Assembly (NCBI RefSeq): GCF_023856365.1
Contig: NC_064554.1
Coordinates: forward strand, 8,175,001-8,239,000
Direction: 5' to 3'
Length of the DNA stretch: 64,000 bases
DNA from: Brienomyrus brachyistius
Taxonomy: Eukaryota; Chordata; Actinopteri; Osteoglossiformes; Mormyridae
Shown piece after piece: positions 24,753 through 36,789 of the stretch (the stretch's first letter is position 1; each line of letters begins with the position of its first letter). The notes beneath the pieces are model-generated. The model worked only from the letters and a program-made list of their open reading frames with translations. It had not been told where the DNA came from and made no database searches. The translations under genes were made by a program, and so were the position numbers.

Positions 24753-27700
24753 GTGTGAATGGCTCATTCATACACATGAAAGTTGCTACGTATTCAATGA
24801 AAGGAGCCAGAAATAGTGACATGAGTTAGGTTTTTCTTACTTATTTATCCAACTGAATGTTGCAACTACACCATTTCGTCATCTTCATGTAGCCAAGACT
24901 TTGGTGATCAGATATATGGGATCGAAACAATCTACCACCATTGCTTACTCTGTACTTTTATAATGTTTCTGCAAGTGTTTCAAACTGCATTTTGTAATGT
25001 CTATACTTTGATGTCAAATTACAAACTTATCATAAATCTGACATATTTACAAAGTACAGTAGGATTAAGATTTTACAGAAAAAGTACCACACTGTGTCAC
25101 ATAGCATGAGGCAGTTTGTGGAGACCTGAGTGACTTCTCATCTTCTGAAGTTTGCAATAGCTAACAAAAAGCTTTCAGATTGTTCAGTCTGGCAGTTCTT
25201 TCTTCTGTAATGTCATTGCTAGGGCCAACACACAGGTGCTGCCTGAGATACATGATTTCAGTTCTTGGAATGGTCCACGCTACAAGACATGAAGTCTTGT
25301 AGCACACATGCATCTTAACAGGCTTCGCAGCAGATGATTAAAGGGGCAAAACCCAGATCCAGAGGACTGCAAATGTTTATGGTAGATGTGACCACTGTCA
25401 TGCCGTTGGCCAGAGCTGCCATAAATAACTGCAGCAGCTTAATCTTAGCAGCGGCTGTTAAATCAAATACCAGCTCTGTGTCCTCCAGTGCTAATAGGAT
25501 GTCTCCCTCGGGAATTTTGTAATCCTATTAGTGAAATGCCTTTAAAATTAGTCCTCCTCATTCTTACACTGTACTGCTCCTGACTCAAAGCTAGTTTCAG
25601 ACTTTGGAGGGGGTGAGGGGTTGGTTATTCTCTCCAGCTGGTATGCTTCATATTCACTGAGCAAGTAACGGCTCAGTAACTGCTGCACAGTCAAAACTAT
25701 ACCTTAGCATGCTGAAGTGCTGAATGTAGAGCTGGAGAGCTGGAGAAAGTAGGCTACATTCATAGTACGGAGGATATCATTAACAAATTGAAAAAAGTAT
25801 ACTTAAAAATACCACGGCAAAAATGAGCTCTCACAAGGCAGCACAGAAAAGGTTTAAAAGTGCCCCCCCCGTTCCGTATTCAGGCCTGGTAGCCATCCTT
25901 CAAAGTGTGACTGTAACATGTTTCCTGCAGGTACACAGCTGAAAATTGGTGCTTGCTCTCATGAGTATATAGTATGTTTGAGATGGTGGCATGTGTTGTG
26001 AAATGAAATGAAACAAGTATTGAATGAACTTCAATGAATAAATTGAATAAAAATAAAGCAGTCCTCTACGGGGGGGGGGGGGCGGGTGGTGGATGGAATA
26101 TAAAAAAAAATGGAAAGGGAGAAAAGAGGAAAAAAGGAAAGGGGGAAGAGGAAAAAGAGAAAGAGGAAAAAAGGAAAGAAAAAAAGTACTGAATGAACAA
26201 AATGTCTGATTGAATCCAGGTACTATTGTGCCCCTCAGTGGCTTGTTGGTGGATATGCCCAAGCAGTGGGTGGCAGCCATCTACTGTTTAACTGCGAAAT
26301 CTACAGTATCTACAGCAAAAATGCAGCAAATACGCAGATACGGAATAATTCCTTGTAATGTAGCTAGCTAATGTTTTATAAAAACGAATGTTAATTTAAG
26401 AACCAGAGCTTAAGTCATAAGCCTGTCGCGTGCGTACTCGCTGTCTGTTAGACTTGTCATTTTTAATGGAAATGTGGGCCAGTTCTCGCATCATGCCACT
26501 TCAGCACCAACTGGGAACCAGCTCCTTGCAATCACTGGCACAGCAACAGTAGAAAATGAATTAAGTGATGTCACCAGAGGTTACTGGGCTATACAGCGAA
26601 AAAGCAGATTAATTTTGTAACAGATGTCTGTATAATTATTCTCACCTATGTTACTCCCACTTTACTTCAGGTAGAGGGAGCAGCATCCTCTCAGTTTAGC
26701 CGTCAGCCTTCTTACAAAGTGATGATCTCCCTACAGCAGTAGTCACTTTCCTTGTCCCAGACATCAGTACACAGTAATTTAATAGTTTTTCCCAACACCC
26801 AGCCAAAGTTTGTTCTCAGAGTCCTTTGAGCCCATTAGTTCACTGTAAGTCACTGTTGTCATGGTTCCAGCCCGGGCACCAATCAGAATGGCCTAAAAGC
26901 TCTTTGCCCCGAATGCTGGCAGCCAACTTGAAGCATCATAAGCAAGTACTGTAAAATACCCTGACAGCCATCTGCACCACTCCTGCACTACTCTCACAGA
27001 CTCACAGGTGTTAACCTTCCAGGACTATTTGGACCTTTGCTCTCCCCTTTATGGTCAGATTGCAGTGGATGAGAGCATCAGGTACACGAATAAATGTCAT
27101 CCAGCTGCATTAATGAGTCGTGCAGCTGTACGGTCTGCCTCAGCAACAGGGAACTTCAAAAGCGGAGCTAACAAAGAGCCAATACAACAGACGGGAACTG
27201 GAATTGGGGACGTCAGCGAATGGGAAGTCTATCCTGGGATGAAAGGGAAAGACATGTGCAGACATGGGGAGATCGGTAGACACAGTCACAGAGAGAGAGG
27301 TCAGGACACACCCTCACTGAGAAGGGGAACGGGGGCAGCACACTCACAGAACCATACGGGAGGGAACCAAGGCACGTGAGGAAAGACCAAGCAGAAAAGC
27401 TCTCGGACATCTGTCCGCAATTCCTAAGTCAATAAGGAAAGAGGTCAGACGGGTTAAATAAGCAATTAAATAGGTAATTAAGCAAAACCGAAATGACAAT
27501 GAGCCACAGCTCTCAGTATTCCAGTGAGGGGACCTGGCTTGTGGTGCAGGCTCTCAGTCCGGCATCACAGATGATAATAATAAATTCTATTTAGCTATAG
27601 TTTATTTTGGATCAATTTCCAACGCCTATTTTGCTTATGTCGTAATGTTTATGAGCAAAGATTCACATTGCGATATTAGATTTATTTTTCCAGTATCCTG

Positions 27701-28353
27701 TAGCCCTGGCAACGGTGCTTAGATGAAATGAATATTGTCATTCTGGGTTTCTGTCTTTGCCCGTATATCTGCTCTCAGCTGTAGAGCTGAAGAATTCCTT
27801 CAGGACCAAGACAGTGACACGGTCGGCCAAGATGTAAATATACCGGAATAGCATTGCTTTGTAAAACAGTGTCAAAAAACTGTATAATGTCTGGAGAGAA
27901 TGACAAATTAAATGATATTCTATCCTTTAGATGTTGTAACCGTCTCTCATTTTATACTTTTTTTACGGGGAAATGTTCAAGCATATTTATTTACGTGTTA
28001 CCTGCTTGATTGCAGCTGTCTGCTACCTTTTGCCTCAGATTGTCTGTCAGGTACAAGTATTACATATATGACACATCACAAGCAGTTATCATGAATCATT
28101 CTGCTGTTCAGGCTTCACAGTCCTGTTATGGTGCGGGCACTCAGAATGCCAAATGAGTGATATATCAGGACAGCCAAATCAGTGATCACTGTAGGTCGTC
28201 ACAGAGCAGCTGTTCTGGTCAGAGGGCAGAGTGAGATCTGAAGTGTCCTGAAGTGGCTCATCAGAGTGTTAAAGTTGCCCCCCACCGCACTCCACACTTT
28301 GTCACTCCTATCCAGACACATTCAAGGCTTCACTGGATACTACCAGTATTCTG
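24753..28353. other. non-coding stretch
   Basis: No gene was recognised in 3.6 kb. The only clear structure is the G run and polypurine tract near 26070-26187, listed separately. The remaining open frames are short and lack splice context. Confidence 0.4.
26070..26187 (+). repeat. G run followed by polypurine tract
   Basis: Thirteen G (26070-26082) are followed after a short spacer by about 90 bp of nearly pure A/G (26100-26187). Such mirror-like purine tracts can form triplex DNA. No gene is next to it. Confidence 0.8.
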
Positions 28354-28926
28354 GCCCTTTTCCATTAGCATACAAGGGCCGTACCACAAAAAGAGGCTTG
28401 CTGCAGCGCAGTTCCAGCTCGCTTTGGTTTTCCACTGCAGAAGGGTCAGTTCAGTAAAGGCACTGGCAGGTTTAGAGAGCGACAGTGACATAAAACCAAA
28501 AAGACTCCTGTTAACTGTCCACAAGTTGTACATCATGACTTACTATGTGCAATTATTATTGTTTTTTACTATGTGCTAATTTCTGCTAGCATGTCTGTAA
28601 GATTCGCTGTGTCAAGTATCAAACACTAGCAGAATTAGCATTTGCCTTCAGAAATGCAGCAATACATTGCATTGTGTGATACTACTAATAATGAATAATA
28701 TACAGATAATACACTTCGTCCTTCAGATAATTCATCAGCAGAACGCCGGTATCTCCGTGCATTTCAACCAATCAGATGATGGTCATGCAACCAGCTTGGT
28801 TTGGTCACGGTTTCGGCCCTGCGAGTAAATCAGTGCGGTTAAAGCTCAGTGGCGGCTTGCTTAATGTACAATGGAAAACCACCAGCTCACGGTCCAGTTT
28901 GGTTTTGGGGGGCAGTGGAAAAGCTC
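28354..28926. mobile_element. possible non-autonomous DNA transposon
   Basis: The left end GGCCCTTTTCCATTAGCATA and right end GGGGGCAGTGGAAAAGCTCC are partly complementary. Inner blocks (GGTTTTCCACTGCAG and CAATGGAAAACCACC) are also in inverted orientation. This suggests a hAT- or Harbinger-like MITE of about 570 bp. The terminal repeats are imperfect and no clear target duplication was found. Confidence 0.35.
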
Positions 28927-29443
28927 CATTAAACTGTTAAACCATTTGTAGATGATACATTTCTTCCAAATGCCCCGAATTCAATGCCATCCATTTAATG
29001 CCCCACCATGGCCCTCTTAAATACTTGGATCTAGCGTAAGTAATTCCTGGTGGGCGTCTGCCCTGCCCATAACCTACTGTAACAACTGGCCCCAATCTGC
29101 CCCCCCAGTTGAAATGCTCTAGAACCGCCACTGTTCCTCTGTGCAAAAGGAGCAACAGAAGCTGTCATTTACTATACAAGTGCATTTCATAATTAAATTA
29201 GTTCCTGTCGGTTTCATCAGCCCCTGCCTGGTCACTGACCTCATACCTTGTATTGCCTGCGCCCCACCCTGTGCCAGTCTTCCCATTTTGATCCCTTGGG
29301 GGAAAAAAAACGTTTTTTGTTCTACTTATGTATGCCCCAAAATCACTCATTTCATTTAAACTACTAACAATTTAAATGATTAAATTATCATTTAAATGAC
29401 ATATTTACTGAATATTGTTACAAAGCAGCGTCTCTGTATTTTC

Positions 29444-30265
29444 ATCGCGGATCCGGGCGGGTTTTGAGGGGGGACGAGTCATAGTGCAGGTTGGAACAAA
29501 AATGGACGACCCACTGGCGGCTCACAGGACAAATAGGGATTTATTAAACAGAACAGAAAACACTAAAGTACGCTACGAAAAACCAAAAGGACCACAAGGG
29601 GTCAAAAAAAACTAAAAGTGGATAAACAAAGACTAAATTTACAAAGGGGGAATCAGGCAAATAGGGAACAAACCATCACAAACATAAAACAATGAACCAC
29701 TGAGGGACAGAACTCAGGCAGGGACTTAAATACTAAAACTGAACTGGGTAAACGAGGCAGCAGGAGAGAGACAGACAATTAACCAATAGGGGAAGGTGCA
29801 GGACAATCAGAAAAACACACAAGGGCAGGCACAAGAATGGGCAAAAGGTGGAACTAATCAATTTAGGGAACTGGGAGGGGAAAACCTAAGACTGACAGAA
29901 AGGGGAAAACAGAATCTACACTAGGGGACCAGGCATGTAAAAACAAGCACAAAACATGAAACCAAAACCAAATACAAATCACAAGACAAAGGAACAAGAA
30001 AACTCATACAGTGAAACACTAGGGAACAAAATCTACAAAACTAAAAAACAGAGGAGGCGGGATTCAAACATAAGACAGAAGGATCAGATAACCACATGCT
30101 CAACAAATTAAGCCATGTGGCTGATAGGGAGCAGAGGAAGCACTACAGACTGACAACAGGGGAAGACAGGAAAGACTGACAACATGTGGGACGGGCTGAC
30201 CAGCGACACCTGCTGGCCAAACGGGGAAGGGACACAGGGTGAACAATTGGGGCTGAACCCTGACA
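29444..30265 (-). mobile_element. solo LTR-like element, about 0.8 kb
   Basis: On the minus strand it begins TGTCAGGGTTCAGCCCC (plus 30265). It carries a TATA-like GTATTTAAGTCCC (about 29722) and a polyadenylation signal (plus TTTATT at about 29540), the order expected of U3 and R. The hexamer ATTTTC occurs just outside both proposed ends (29438 and 30266), a possible target duplication, although the far end lacks the canonical CA. No internal retroelement sequence is attached. Confidence 0.5.
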
Positions 30266-30761
30266 ATTTTCTTATCATCCATAAGTTCAACTTAATCAGT
30301 GAATACTTGTGGGTAGGTACATATTTCTAGAAACCATTTGGTGCCGTAGTAATTTAGTCTATATGTTTATTTTCATTTAATTTAATTGAATTGAATTATA
30401 CTTGACATTTTTCTTGCAGTAGTGGATCAAACTTCATTTTGTGAGCAAGTTATATGTTACCAATGTTATCTGACGTGAGTGTATTAATAATTTACTGCTT
30501 GACAGCTGTATTCACTACATGGAGAGCTGCTCATTATATAGCTAACAGATAACTCAGCGAACTCTCTCCAGATACCGGTGCTAAAAAGTGAACTGTTGCT
30601 CATTTAGATTGGAACACGACGCGGCCATGAATTCAAAGTATCGTGCTTGGTGAGATAAAAAAAAAAGGCAGCAAATTGGTGTTAGTTTATAAATGAAACA
30701 TCACACAGTATTTTCTCTTTTAATGTCACTTCCTTCTCTATCATTAGCTTGAGCTCCATAA

Positions 30762-31025
30762 TGTCACGACTCTCCGAGGCATCGGCCGGGGAAATAAGCG
30801 CAGGAGACCGGGAGTCGGGTAAACGTGGGATTTAATGCGGATCTCACACAGGAAAACAGACAATAACATGCCATTAATGACCGGACTGGGGAAACATACT
30901 CTAACGCAGACTTAAATACACAGGACTAATGAAAACAACTCAAAACAGCTGGTGACAGGGGGATTCCACACGTGGTTAACGAGGGGGCGTGGCACACGGG
31001 AGGATCAGAGGAGCGGGACGTGACA
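30762..31025 (-). mobile_element. solo LTR with 5-bp target duplication
   Basis: The 264-bp element has complementary ends (plus TGTCACGACTC ... GGGACGTGACA) and is flanked on both sides by CATAA (30757-30761 and 31026-31030). Read on the minus strand it has GCCACGCCCCCT, a GTATTTAAGTC TATA-like site and CATTAAATCCC, in the same order as the 22613 LTR. It most likely arose by recombination between the two LTRs of a full gypsy-type element. The exact flanking duplication suggests a fairly recent event. Confidence 0.85.
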
Positions 31026-31116
31026 CATAAGTTGTCCTCACAGGTCACTGATTGGTCTCTCTGAATCTGTCTGTCTACCACCCAGTCCCTCACATGCTGT
31101 GTGGAAAGGAAACATC

Positions 31117-31692
31117 CACTATAAGGACAGAATTATAGAGACACCCCCTCTTAATCACTGAATTCAGGTGTTTCATCTAGACTCATTGCCAGGTATATAA
31201 AATTTAGCCATGCACTCAGGTTTACAAACGATTCTAAAATATCGCGTTGTTCCGAAGAGCTCAGTGGATTCAAGCAGGGTATTGTCATAGCATGTCACCT
31301 TTGCAAAAAATCAGTTTGTGAAACTTCTTCCCTGCTAGATATTCCGTTCTCAGGTGTAAGTTGTAATATAGTAAAGTGGAACGACAGAAACTCAGCCATG
31401 AAGTTGCTGACCGGTAAAGTAACATTAGAGGGGTAGCTGAGAAACTTAGTGCGTAGCGTAAAGTGCGTAGAAGTCACCAACGCTCTGTTAACTCAATAGC
31501 TGCAGAGTTCCAAACTTCCTCCGGGCATTAACCCCAGCACAAGCGGGAGCTTCATAGAATGGACTTCCATGGCCGTGCAGCTGCATGCAAGCCCTTACCA
31601 AGTGCAGTGCCAAGCATCAGATGGAGTGGCATAAAGCATGCCACCACTGGACTCTGGAGCAGTGAAAACACGTTCTGTGGAGTGAAGAATCA
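31117..31692 (+). pseudogene. Tc1-like transposon remnant
   Basis: The left end CACTATAAGGACAGAATTAT resembles a Tc1 inverted repeat and is followed by the CTGAATTCAGGTGTTTCAT block and the CATGCACTCAGGTTTACAAA leader. The copy keeps the segment lost from the related element at 20687-21260. The shared block GAATGGACTTCCATGGCCG is at about 31557. Coding blocks are broken and the right half is missing. Confidence 0.65.
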
Positions 31693-31920
31693 CACTGATA
31701 TGTGTGATGGACTAGTCTTGGTTTGGGTTAAGTTTAACAAAGTAATAATAATAATAAATAAAGCTATTCCAGTAAGACAAAACCAACAAGGAAGCTGCAG
31801 CTGACATTGCTTGGACCCCTAATAATAGGACCTTTCTGTAAACAGGCTCTGAAACAAGTTCTTTTCTTGCACGGTGAATGTAACTTTTTCCTTGGCTTTC
31901 AGGTGTTTGTTTGTGGGCTT

Positions 31921-32018
31921 CTGATTGGTGAGAATGACTGTCACACAAGGAGCACGGCACATCTGATTGGTGAGAATGACTGTCACAAGGAGCACGGCAC
32001 ATCTGATTGGTGAGAATT
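31921..32018 (+). repeat. 40-42-bp tandem repeat, 2.4 copies
   Basis: CTGATTGGTGAGAATGACTG starts at 31921, 31963 and 32003. Copies differ by a two-base indel in the CACACAAGG segment. Confidence 0.85.
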
Positions 32019-33139
32019 GTCCCCCTTGGTGTCCTTGCCTGAGATATGTCCTGCTCATGGTTTCCCTGCTGACTGTGGTCTCGTTCTGGTCTAGTTGGTG
32101 CCCCTGATATCTGGAGTTTGGTCCTATGTCCTAAGATGGTGCCTGTCTGGTGTTCTACCTTGTCCCGTTCCTGTCCTGTCACCTTTGTCCCTACGGTCCG
32201 AGTGTCCTGTCATGTCCTGTACTGTCTGATATCCTGACTTCTGTGTGTTCCTTCCTGTTCGGTCACTGGGTCTCCTCCTTGGCTCATTCTTCATGCCTGG
32301 AGGGGACTTGTTGGAGGGGCAGGGCACTACAGTACTGTACCAACCCTCCCTTTTGATGGACCTTTCAGTCACTCATTAACCGGCAGTTCCTTGAAACAAA
32401 GAAACAAATAGTCCGAGAAATGCTACTGAACTTAAATAGATAGGTTCAGTAACATATCCGAAGTTCCACCTTATTTTAAAGCTATGAGGCACAGCAGTTT
32501 CATGGTGCTGGTCACTCGCAGCTGGGATGGTGACGACTCAGCAGAGGGGCAGCACCAGGAATGACTTATAAATCTTAGGATACGAAGCCAGGAATGGAAA
32601 TAAACAGACTAAATCTACAATTAAACACAGATTTATTTGCAGTTTTCAAGGCAAACTGGACGTGTCGTGAGAAAAAGTGAACAAACGTCATGAGTGCTGA
32701 ACTAATCGAGATAAGATTTATATCGATTCTTCTCAAGGGTCAGTGCTTTCAAAATAATGTATTTGACGGGGGGGAGACATCTCCAAAATGCTTATAATGC
32801 CAAGGGAAACCCACATTGGCGTATCTGTGAGCACGGGTTTGTTTATAATTCAAGTTTGTTTATCCACGTAAGACAAACTTTTAGAAATCAGTTTGTTTGG
32901 TTAGAATCTCACTGTCAGGACTTGAATTAGAGGATGTTTGGGCATTTGTTGTGAGGATGTTTTAAGCATTTTATTTCAGGAAGGTCCAATGGCTTGTGCT
33001 GTTTTCAAATATGGGGCACAAGGTAAAGGGTTTACAGCATCATGGCAGATTCTGTAAAAAAACAACCAAAACCTGCCATAAGTACACCTGAAGGCATTGA
33101 GACTCCATTGACTTCCACAAAAACACGTTCCTTCCATAG
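32019..33139. other. non-coding stretch
   Basis: A pyrimidine-rich segment (32020-32340, many TCCTGTC and TGTCCTG runs ending in a purine-rich GGAGGGGACTTG) may be the interior of a decayed LTR element. No frame or LTR confirms it. The rest is unassigned. Confidence 0.35.
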
Positions 33140-33372
33140 AGTGAATGGAAATGACAATTGTTTGTTTGATGTTGGTGGGTTTGAATCCCAGCCCCCCCTA
33201 CATGAGGTGTTTGCATGTTCGTGTCGGGTTCCTCCTCTGCGTTACGGCTTTTCCTCCTGTCGTTAAAATATGTGTCATCTCTGCATTGTTCTTTTCTTCG
33301 TGATGTCCAGTGGCATGTTCCCTGTGCCGTCTGGGACAGGCTTAAGTCCCACAGCACCTCTCGCTGGATGAT
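33140..33372 (+). mobile_element. SINE-like element, plus orientation, old
   Basis: A B-box-like GGGTTTGAATCCC (33178) is followed by TTTGCATGTTCGTGTCGGGTT and a long body ending GGATGATG. This matches the order of the GGAT-tailed SINE family read in its own direction. The A-box region and tail are eroded. Confidence 0.55.
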
Positions 33373-34187
33373 GCTGATATATAAAGGACATTTGTTTCCT
33401 GGTAATGTTTTATAGATTGGCCAGATATTAATCAGTGTCTAACGGCTGGGACCTTTGGATTCTCTGTAAGCTGGCTGTGTGCTTTGTAAATGAAGTGTTC
33501 ATCTGCGTTTATTTGCATACAGAAATGTTCATTTGCATTTCTTCTGCTCCATATTTGTTTCTCATCCTAATCGCCCGTGAGACGCCTGAGGCATTTTAAG
33601 CACAGAGGGGTTATTGTTACATACTTCTGTTGGCGTGTGCCAGCAGGTTAGCATTTGCTGGGGCCCTGGTCTCACCACCCTCAGCAGTATCTGCCAGCTT
33701 CACGCACCAAAATCCGTCAAGGTGGGACCTGAATTAATCTGTGATGGAACTCTAAGGTAATATGAATCGTCACCCCTTCTAGTAACATCTCCTACATCAA
33801 CCTAATCTAACAGCAGGGTATTCAAAATAGCAGTTCATTCCTACCCCTGTATGAAACTAGGAGTTACTTTTCTAGATGGTGGTATTTGACGTGTCTATGT
33901 GTAATGGAAGCGGAAATGACATAAGAGGTACGGGGGGATAGAAATGGGAAAGAAGAAAAGGGGAGCAAACATAAATCAAGAAAATTAACCAGTGAGGTAA
34001 GAGAGAGGGGGATGGGTGACCATGGTTATGATAATGTCCACCAGGGCACCACCCTACCCACTATACCCCCCCCCCACCTCAGGCAGACCTACATAATGCA
34101 CATCCTGCTATCCCTATTCTTGGGTGATTTTTTTGGTTTCCTCCATGCATGTATGTATATCTATATAGTGGGAATACTAACCTAGTG
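33373..34187. other. non-coding stretch
   Basis: No exon seen. It contains a purine-rich segment at about 33905-34015 and a C run at about 34065. Confidence 0.4.
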
Positions 34188-34379
34188 GGTAATGCTTTAC
34201 ATTAAATGCACCTGCATTCATAGAACATTCATAAGCTCCATGTAAGGATACTTTTACATCGTACTCATATTTACCTGCTGCTTATGAATGTTCTATGAAT
34301 GTATTATGATGGCGCACTGAACGTTCTATGAATACATAATAGATGTATTATGAAAGGGTAGTTAATGTAAGGTATTACC
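34188..34379. mobile_element. MITE, about 190 bp
   Basis: The ends GGTAATGCTTTACATTAA and TTAATGTAAGGTATTACC are inverted repeats with two mismatches in 18. The interior is rich in ATTCATAGAACATTCATAA and its complement, giving a large hairpin potential. There is no coding capacity. Related sequence is at 22533-22612, and a similar style of repeat lies at 43231-43500. Confidence 0.7.
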
Positions 34380-35046
34380 GTGAAGTGTTTTACAGTAAAG
34401 GAAGCAGGACATGCTGGCGGGCTACCAGAGGTTCACAATCCTTGAGTAATACCATCGTTGAGTAATGCCCCTGTACAGTGTGAAACTTTGTGAGATCAGT
34501 CCATCCACAGTGGCAGTGACCTTAGGTGAGGTGTACAGAATTCTAATCCAATATATGAATCATTCCCCAAAGCCAAAGAGTGTTGAAAATTTACATTTTC
34601 AGATAATTCTATCAGAAATATTCTTTGCATGCAATGAAACAATGACTGATTCTAATTGTTGATGTGTTGATATGTGTATTAAATTATACAGTCTTTGTGT
34701 AGAGTAAGATGAATATCTAATGATTTCTAATGAAACCGATCTGATCTGGGTGGATTACCAACAGGATAACTTTTCCAAGCCTGTTTGCTGTTCGTTGCTG
34801 GTGGTTCTAATGAGTTTATGCTGACCTCAACAATGGCCTGGTGGACATGGAGAATGATTTCTTTTTAGTGGACAAAAGATATTGATTTAAAGCATATATT
34901 CATGTCAGAGAATGTAGTTTCCTGGAAGAATATTGCATACATCTGGCTCCAGTGAATGAGAAAAACAGGAGTAGGTGTGACGCAGCTTCTTCCCGCTTTT
35001 GTAATCTCTTCAGCCCTTCTGTGGATGTGTGTCCCCCAACTCCCAG

Positions 35047-35153
35047 GTACACCATCCCATCTCTGCAGCAGTCTGACGTGGGGTCTTACCAGTGTGTGGT
35101 GAGGAACCGGATGGGGACGCTCATGCAGAGGAGAGCGGAAATCCAATTAGCAT
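35047..35153 (+). CDS. sdk2: Sidekick-type adhesion protein, exon (end of an Ig domain)
   Basis: This 107-bp exon lies between an acceptor (CCCAG) and a donor (GTGAGTG) and encodes Y-T-I-P-S-L-Q-Q-S-D-V-G-S-Y-Q-C-V-V-R-N followed by RMGTLMQRRAEIQLA. D-x-G-x-Y-x-C is the F-strand signature of an I-set Ig domain, and the R-N-R-M-G-x-L-x-Q-R segment is characteristic of Sidekick proteins. These are large homophilic synaptic adhesion molecules with six Ig and thirteen FNIII domains that guide layer-specific connections in the retina. The exon enters with one base completing a codon and leaves after one base (GCA T|). It joins in frame to the exon at 35548, restoring A-Y-M. The choice of sdk2 over sdk1 rests on the T-E-Q-R-K-T-V segment in the next exon, recalled as SDK2-like, and is not certain. 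Confidence 0.8.
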
Positions 35154-35547
35154 GTGAGTGAAGCAGCGCCCCCGTGTGGGTAGGAGGAGGCCTTACGGCC
35201 ACCTGAACGTCGCCTTGCTGTTAACGTCACCGTGCCACTTTCTCTGGTGACATTTAGAGAGACGGTTCTCTATAGGGCCCCTGCCTGCTTTAAAAGCAGA
35301 TGCACCCTTTTCAGGGAGGGTTCAGAAACCAGCACGTCAGGCCTGCCACTGTCATTTTTGCCCTTTTTACAAACGTGTCTGCTTTTTAAAATGCTTTGAA
35401 AACCATGTGAAATAGCAAAGCTTTTTCTTTAGCTTGGTGTTATTTTCTTTTTTTCACTTTGCCTATTTCATAACTGTCAAAACGTGTGCTTTGTCACCCG
35501 TGGCTTTTCAGACCGCTGCCTGACTTCCTCCTTCTCTTCTTCTTCAG

Positions 35548-35695
35548 ACATGAGGAACTTTGTGGAGACGGAGCAGCGAAAGACGGTGACCCTGGGCCGG
35601 GCAGCTGTCATCAGCCCACCTGCCATCAGCTGTTTTCCGAGGCCTCAGGTCACTTGGTTCAGGGACGGCTACAAGATTATCCCCGGCGACCATGT
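35548..35695 (+). CDS. sdk2: Sidekick-type adhesion protein, exon (start of the next Ig domain)
   Basis: This 148-bp exon follows a pyrimidine-rich tract and CAG acceptor and ends before GTGAGTA. It encodes M-R-N-F-V-E-T-E-Q-R-K-T-V, then GRAAVISPPAIS, and ends PRPQVTWFRDGYKIIPGDH. The V-T-W-F-R-D-G motif holds the C-strand Trp of an I-set Ig domain. The intron before it is only 394 bp with standard GT-AG ends, and the phases agree. The following exon, which should encode the A-I-T-L-E part of the same Ig domain, was not found in the remaining 28 kb. The downstream intron may therefore be very long, as is usual for sdk genes. The open frame across the splice junction shows no damage. Confidence 0.8.
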
Positions 35696-36521
35696 GTGAG
35701 TAGGATGCGACGGTCCTGCGGGAGAAAGGTGGGCTGTGGAGATGACCCCCTTCAGCCCCCATAACTTGCAGACCTAGCACAGACCTGCCACACACCCTCT
35801 GTAGCTGTAAACCTGTAATTACATTGGGTCCCTCTGCTTCCTTGGGATGTGGGGAATGGGGAACAGGAAGGGGGCGTTCAAACTACAATTTTCACCTCAC
35901 TCGTGTTCAGATTACTTCCATAAGCGTTGGCACTATACATGGTGAGCTTGAGGTGGGGGTTAGGTAGTGAGTAGGGATGTAACGATACACTCAACTCATG
36001 ATTCGATAAGATTTTCTCACGATTTTTTTAACCCTCTGGGGCAAGTGCATCGTCGATAACACACCGTACTTTTCGCATCTATTTCAGTTTATATCTCGCT
36101 GAAATCTTCATGTAGAATCATGAAAAAAACACTGACTAAATCCGTAATCTGTCTTATTTTCAAAACATGCATTGTTGGAAGTGTTAAAGTTTTTAAAATT
36201 AGGTTAAATCGGCAAAAAAGTAAACCATGCCATCTTACTTTGTTTTACCTGCATCGGGGGCGTGCAGTGCTGCCCTCACCTGAAGATCGCCATTCACGTT
36301 CTAAATGTATGGCTGAGTTGGAGAGAACTTTGTCTAGGATGATCAGTATGAGACATTGAGAGAGTTGAGTCTTATATAAATGAGACTTATCTAATATAAT
36401 TGAGAGTGAGCTCTGCCCAGTATGAGCAACACTGGAGGGGCATGATCTCCCATGTTAGAAATCAGACTGTTTCAATGTGAATAGACCAACAAACCTTCAT
36501 GCCTTCTGTTTACTCTATAAA
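35696..36521. other. probable sdk2 intron sequence
   Basis: No further exon seen. GTAGGGATGTAACGATACAC with the following CATGATTCGATAAGATTTT (35965-36020) resembles a common dispersed fish repeat. Confidence 0.4.
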
Positions 36522-36789
36522 GATCCATCCTTCTTCTAACTGCTCCTCCTGTTCAGGGTCATTGGCCCTGGCAACATTGGGCACTCGGCTGGAGTACAGG
36601 CTGGATGGGATGCCAGTCCATTGAGGTGCGCATACATGCACACATTGACACATAGTCATGCAGTACAGGCAGTTAGCCTAACCGCGTGTCTTTGGACAGG
36701 AATACCTAGAAGAAGTGCTAATGACACGGTGAGAGCTTGCAAACTCCGCACCTTGGAGGTGTGAGGCAGTGCTACACACTGAGGGACCA
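36522..36789 (-). mobile_element. SINE-like element, old
   Basis: The plus strand shows GATCCATCCTTCTTCTAACTG at the tail end, TCAGGGTCATTGG, a body with GTGTCTTTGGACAGG, and a degraded head near 36760. It has the same order as the copy at 19882-20223 but is heavily diverged. Confidence 0.55.
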
